Shown one piece after another: positions 60,457 through 64,000 of a stretch of 64,000 nt of DNA (positions are counted from its first letter, which is position 1; every line of letters begins with the position of its first letter). Made by a program: the position numbers and the translations under genes. Origin of the DNA: Sphingomonas alpina (GTDB lineage: Bacteria; Pseudomonadota; Alphaproteobacteria; Sphingomonadales; Sphingomonadaceae); NCBI RefSeq assembly GCF_014490665.1, contig NZ_CP061038.1, forward strand, positions 4,610,501 to 4,674,500, given 5' to 3'. Below the pieces are notes generated by a model that searched no databases, was not told where the DNA came from, and saw nothing but the letters and a program-made list of their open reading frames with translations.

Positions 60457-60550
60457 CGCGAACGCGGGATGATGGACGCGCGGCGGCCCGAACCGGCGCC
60501 TGGAGTCGTTTTTACCTGAACGGGCTGGTGCCGTCCGGTTGAAAACGACC

Positions 60551-61189
60551 CTAGGCCGCTTCGGCCAGCAATTGCTTCGCGGTCTCGGAGGTCCAGTCCA
60601 TCCCGCCGGTCATCCGCCACACTTCCTTGCCCGACGAATCGTACAGGATGCTGGTCGGCAAGCTCACCTGATAGGCGGTGCTGAGCGCGACATCGGGGTC
60701 CAGATAGGGCTTGAGGTTCTTCACCCCGGTCCGGGCGAAGAACGGCGTGACCTTGGCCGCGCCTTCGAGATCCTGGCTGACCGCGACCACCGTCATGCGC
60801 CCGGCAACGGCATCGAGCGTCGGCATCTCGGCGACGCACGGGCCGCACCAGGTGGCCCACAGGTTGAGCAGCACCGGCTTGCCCGCGAAATCGGCGATCG
60901 AGGTCTTGGTGCCGGCGGGAGTCTGGAACGGCACGCCGGGTGCCTTCTCACCCTTATGGCTGCGGTCGAGTGTGCCGATCGTGTCGACGATCACTTTCTC
61001 GCCCTCTTTCGGTGCCCCTGGCGCCGAAGCTGGTTCGACCGAAGCGGTCGCCGCATTCTCGGTCCCATTTGCCCCCACTTTGGCCGGTGTTGCGGCGTTC
61101 GCTTGCTCCGCGGCCGAGTCTTGCCTATCGCAACCGCCGACCAACAGGCCGGCTCCCAGGAGACAGATGATCGTCGAGCGCAGCGACAT
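60551..61189 (-). CDS. TlpA-like thioredoxin lipoprotein
   Basis: 212 residues. Signal peptide with lipobox (LLVGGC, lipidated Cys about 20), an Ala/Glu linker, then a thioredoxin fold with [13 protein letters not shown] and the cis-Pro region SLPTSILYD. Acts in periplasmic thiol reduction, often for cytochrome maturation. ATG at 61189 overlaps the argH start codon (CATG). Confidence 0.92.
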   Translation of the reverse strand: MSLRSTIICLLGAGLLVGGCDRQDSAAEQANAATPAKVGANGTENAATASVEPASAPGAPKEGEKVIVDTIGTLDRSHKGEKAPGVPFQTPAGTKTSIADFAGKPVLLNLWATWCGPCVAEMPTLDAVAGRMTVVAVSQDLEGAAKVTPFFARTGVKNLKPYLDPDVALSTAYQVSLPTSILYDSSGKEVWRMTGGMDWTSETAKQLLAEAA

Positions 61190-62576
61190 GACAGGTTCCA
61201 ATGCGATGTGGGGCGGGCGTTTTGCCGAGGGCCCCGCGGCGGTGATGCGCGAGATAAATGCGTCGATCCCGTTCGACAAGCGGCTGTGGCGTCAGGATGT
61301 CGCCGGATCCAGAGCGCATGTCGCAATGCTGGGCAAGCAGGGCATCGTCTCGGCCGAGGACGCGGCAACGATCTCCGCCGGTCTCGACCAGGTCGCGGCG
61401 GATTATGACGCGAACGGCGTGGCCGAGGATCTGGCGCTCGAAGACATCCATATGCAGACCGAGGCGAAGCTCGCCGCGCTGATCGGGCCGGTCGCCGGCC
61501 GGCTGCATACCGCCCGCTCGCGCAACGACCAGGTCGCGACCGATTTCCGGCTCTGGGTGCGTGACGCGATCGACCAGGTCGAGGTGGCGCTGACCGGCTT
61601 CCAGCACGCCTTGCTGACCCGCGCCGAGGAACATGCCGACAGCGTCATGCCCGGCTTCACCCATTTGCAGAGCGCGCAGCCGGTGACGCTCGGCCATCAT
61701 CTGATGGCCTATTACGAGATGGTCGCGCGCGACCGCAGCCGTTTCGCCGATGCGCGCGCGCGGCTCAACCGCAGCCCGCTCGGCTCGGCCGCGCTGGCCG
61801 GGACCGGATTCCCGATCGATCGCGACGCGACCGCAGCGGCGCTCGGTTTCGACGGGCCGACGCGCAATTCGCTCGACGGGGTCAGCGACCGCGATTTCGC
61901 GATCGAATATCTCACGGCGGCCGCACAGTGCGCGCTGCATCTGTCGCGCCTGGCCGAGGAGTTCATCCTGTGGGCCTCGCAACCCTTCGGCTTCGTGTCG
62001 CTCAGCGATCAATGGTCGACCGGCTCGTCGATCATGCCGCAGAAGCGCAATCCTGACGCGGCGGAGCTGGTGCGCGGCCATTCGGGCCGGATCATCGGTT
62101 GCCTGACGGCGCTGATGATCACCATGAAGGGGCTGCCGCTCGCCTATTCGAAGGACATGCAGGACGACAAGCCACCCGTGTTCGAGGCGCACGACCTGCT
62201 GGGCCTGTCGATCGCGGCGATGACCGGCATGGTCGAGAGCGCAGCCTTCCGGACCGATCGCATGCGCAGCGCTGCGGAAGCCGGCTTCTCGACCGCGACC
62301 GACCTGGCCGACTGGCTGGTACGTGAGGGCGGCATTCCGTTCCGTGAGGCGCATCACGTCACGGGCAGCGCAGTGAAACGCGCCGAAGAACTGGGCGTCG
62401 CGCTCGACAAGCTGCCGATCGCCGACCTGCAGGCAATCGATGCGCGGATCGACGCAACGGTCTATGACGTTCTGAGCGTCGACGCATCGGTCGCCAGCCG
62501 GACCAGCTTTGGCGGCACCGCGCCGGCACGGGTACGGGCGGCGATCGCGGCGGCGCGTGAGGGAGACGGACGATGA
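61188..62576 (+). CDS. argH: argininosuccinate lyase
   Basis: 462 residues. [10 protein letters not shown] start, [36 protein letters not shown] and the fumarase signature [19 protein letters not shown]. Cleaves argininosuccinate to arginine and fumarate, the last step of arginine synthesis. ATG at 61188 overlaps the divergent tlpA start codon; ATG 61206 is an alternative. Followed by a small lipoprotein and lysA. Confidence 0.96.
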   Translation: MTGSNAMWGGRFAEGPAAVMREINASIPFDKRLWRQDVAGSRAHVAMLGKQGIVSAEDAATISAGLDQVAADYDANGVAEDLALEDIHMQTEAKLAALIGPVAGRLHTARSRNDQVATDFRLWVRDAIDQVEVALTGFQHALLTRAEEHADSVMPGFTHLQSAQPVTLGHHLMAYYEMVARDRSRFADARARLNRSPLGSAALAGTGFPIDRDATAAALGFDGPTRNSLDGVSDRDFAIEYLTAAAQCALHLSRLAEEFILWASQPFGFVSLSDQWSTGSSIMPQKRNPDAAELVRGHSGRIIGCLTALMITMKGLPLAYSKDMQDDKPPVFEAHDLLGLSIAAMTGMVESAAFRTDRMRSAAEAGFSTATDLADWLVREGGIPFREAHHVTGSAVKRAEELGVALDKLPIADLQAIDARIDATVYDVLSVDASVASRTSFGGTAPARVRAAIAAAREGDGR

Positions 62577-62821
62577 GGTTTGCGATTTCATTGCTTGCGC
62601 TGCTGCTCGCCGGCTGCGGCGCATCCCGGGGGCTGCAACCGGCGCCGGGCAAAACTCTGCCGGTTGCGCCCTATGGCGCGAAATCGACCCCGACGGCCAA
62701 GGAACTGCTCAAACCGGGCAACCAGACCCGCCCCGAACGCAGCGATGAATTGCTCAGAAGCTCGGACGAGCGGCGCAGCGATGAGTTCAATCTCCCCCCT
62801 CGAATTGATGGCACGCCACTG
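62573..62821 (+). CDS. small lipoprotein, open at its 3' end into lysA
   Basis: [20 protein letters not shown]: signal peptide and lipobox LAGC (lipidated Cys 15), then a Pro-rich chain ending [16 protein letters not shown]. Small lipoproteins of this type commonly precede lysA in sphingomonads. This frame has no stop and continues into lysA. An extra C in the C6 run at 62794-62799 would restore a stop (LPPSN then TGA). ATG overlaps the argH stop. Confidence 0.7.
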
Positions 62822-64000
62822 ATGGATAATTTTACGCCGGTCGACGGCGCGCTCCATGCCGAGGGCGTGTCGCTCTCGACCATCGCCGATGCTGTCGGCA
62901 CACCGGTCTATGTCTATTCCACCGCCGCGTTTCAGCGCCATGCGCGCGCCTTTCGCGACGGGCTGACCGGCGCGGGCGTGACCCGGATCCATCTCGCCTA
63001 TGCGATCAAGGCCAATCCCAATCTCGCGGTGCTGCGCGTGCTCGCCAATGAAGGCTATGGCGCCGACGTGGTCTCGGGCGGCGAGATGATGCGCGCGCTC
63101 GCGGGGGGCGTGCCGGCCAAGGATATCGTCTTCTCGGGCGTCGGCAAGACCCGCGAGGAGCTGACCGCCGCGCTCGATGCCGGAATCGGCCAGTTCAATC
63201 TCGAACTGGAGGAAGAAGGCGAAGTGCTCGCCGCGCTCGCCCATGCGCGCGGCATTCGCGCGCCGGCGACGCTGCGCGTCAATCCGGACGTCGATGCCGG
63301 CACGCACGCGAAGATCTCGACTGGACGCAAGGAGAACAAGTTCGGCGTGCCGATCGATCAGGCAGTCGAGATGTATGGGCGGCTTGCCGAGCTCGACGGG
63401 CTCGCGCTGCACGGCATTGCGATCCATATCGGCAGCCAGTTGCTCGACCTCGCGCCGCTCGAGACGGCCTATCGGCGGATCGGCGCACTGATCGCGGAAC
63501 TGCGCAAGTTCGGCCATTTCATTACCCGCGTCGATCTCGGCGGCGGCCTCGGTGTAATCTACAAGGCGGGCGACGTGCCGCCGAGCGCGGCCGATTATGG
63601 CGCGATGGTCGCGCGGGTGACCAGGGACTGGGACGTCGAGCTGATGTTCGAGCCCGGCCGGCTGATCGCCGCCAATGCCGGTGTGCTGCTCACCAAGGTG
63701 ATCTGGGTCAAGCCGGGGGTGATCAACCCCTATGTCATTGTTGATGCCGCAATGAATGATCTGGCCCGCCCCGCACTGTACGATGCCTGGCATGATTTCG
63801 TGGCGGTCCGGCCCAATGGGGGCCGCATGACCGCCAATATTGCCGGGCCGGTATGCGAGAGCGGTGACACCTTCGCGATGGGCCGGGAGATCGACGAGGT
63901 CCATTCCGGCGACCTTGCCGTGTTCCGCGGTGCCGGCGCTTATGGCGCGACGATGGCCAGCACCTATAACAGCCGCGCGCTGGTGCCCGAGGTGCTGGTC
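62822..64000 (+). CDS. lysA: diaminopimelate decarboxylase, partial
   Basis: The first 393 codons lie in the window; the gene continues past 64000. MDNFTPVDGALHAEGVSLSTIADAVGTPVYVYS start; the PLP lysine is in HLAYAIKANPNLAVL; HIGSQLLD, LGGGLGV, EPGRLIAANAGVL and PVCESGDTFA (active-site Cys) follow. Makes lysine from meso-diaminopimelate. The upstream lipoprotein frame is in phase with it. Confidence 0.95.
   Translation, partial: MDNFTPVDGALHAEGVSLSTIADAVGTPVYVYSTAAFQRHARAFRDGLTGAGVTRIHLAYAIKANPNLAVLRVLANEGYGADVVSGGEMMRALAGGVPAKDIVFSGVGKTREELTAALDAGIGQFNLELEEEGEVLAALAHARGIRAPATLRVNPDVDAGTHAKISTGRKENKFGVPIDQAVEMYGRLAELDGLALHGIAIHIGSQLLDLAPLETAYRRIGALIAELRKFGHFITRVDLGGGLGVIYKAGDVPPSAADYGAMVARVTRDWDVELMFEPGRLIAANAGVLLTKVIWVKPGVINPYVIVDAAMNDLARPALYDAWHDFVAVRPNGGRMTANIAGPVCESGDTFAMGREIDEVHSGDLAVFRGAGAYGATMASTYNSRALVPEVLV

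Noticed and set aside
60506..60550. GTCGTTTT and AAAACGAC inverted arms between RDD and tlpA-like genes
   Set aside because: The stem is short with a long loop and no typical terminator form.

Overview
The window reads as part of a chromosome from a GC-rich alphaproteobacterium, most likely a sphingomonad. The evidence is a DivK response regulator next to a DUF3572 gene, a CC_3452-type secreted protein, one bifunctional Rel/Spo gene, a DUF4129-DUF4350-MoxR-DUF58-SpoIIM-RDD operon, and the palindromic intergenic repeats common in that group. No species can be named from the sequence alone.

Layout: (1) 1-8334 is host chromosome: a partial gene, rpmG, divK, DUF3572, a HAD hydrolase, a thioesterase, an HxlR regulator, a CC_3452-type protein, rsh, a 650-base repeat-rich gap, rlmE and a Ppx/GppA phosphatase. 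(2) 8335-52778 is an apparently complete 44.4-kb prophage bounded by an exact 28-base direct repeat. (3) 52757-64000 returns to the host: an intact tRNA-Gln(CUG), a membrane protein, the MoxR/DUF58 operon, a TlpA-like thioredoxin lipoprotein, argH, a small lipoprotein and the start of lysA.

The prophage is a temperate podovirus-type phage with a T7-like tail and internal core but no RNA polymerase gene. Leftward late genes (35.4 to 8.4 kb) run: packaging (small terminase candidate, large terminase), portal, Bbp19-like protein, scaffold, capsid, tail tube A and B, gp13-like protein, three or four internal virion proteins (one with a lytic transglycosylase domain), an SGNH-esterase tail fibre, a LamG-like protein, and a lysis block (membrane protein, amidase, membrane protein, overlapping Rz/Rz1 spanins). 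A membrane acyltransferase in the opposite orientation sits between tail and lysis genes and looks like a lysogenic-conversion gene. Rightward early genes (36.5-39.7 kb) include a cytosine-methylase-like protein. A leftward replication operon (45.2-39.7 kb) carries a Cro-like protein, a CHC2/Toprim primase and an SF3-like helicase. A rightward operon (45.9-52.7 kb) holds many tiny genes, a GapR homologue, a TraR-like zinc finger, a Spo11/TopoVI-A-like Toprim protein and the tyrosine integrase.

Two things stand out. The prophage entered the 5' end of the tRNA gene, so it separated the tRNA from its likely native promoter, which is still at the far left end. Seven copies of a 21-bp operator (AACTWCCC-N5-GGGWAGTT) lie at the immunity region, at early and late promoters, and inside the late operon, which suggests one repressor regulon. 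Host-side oddities include a tandemly duplicated domain in the RDD protein, a lipoprotein frame that runs into lysA without a stop, and a cluster of eight AACAGGGAG nonamers.
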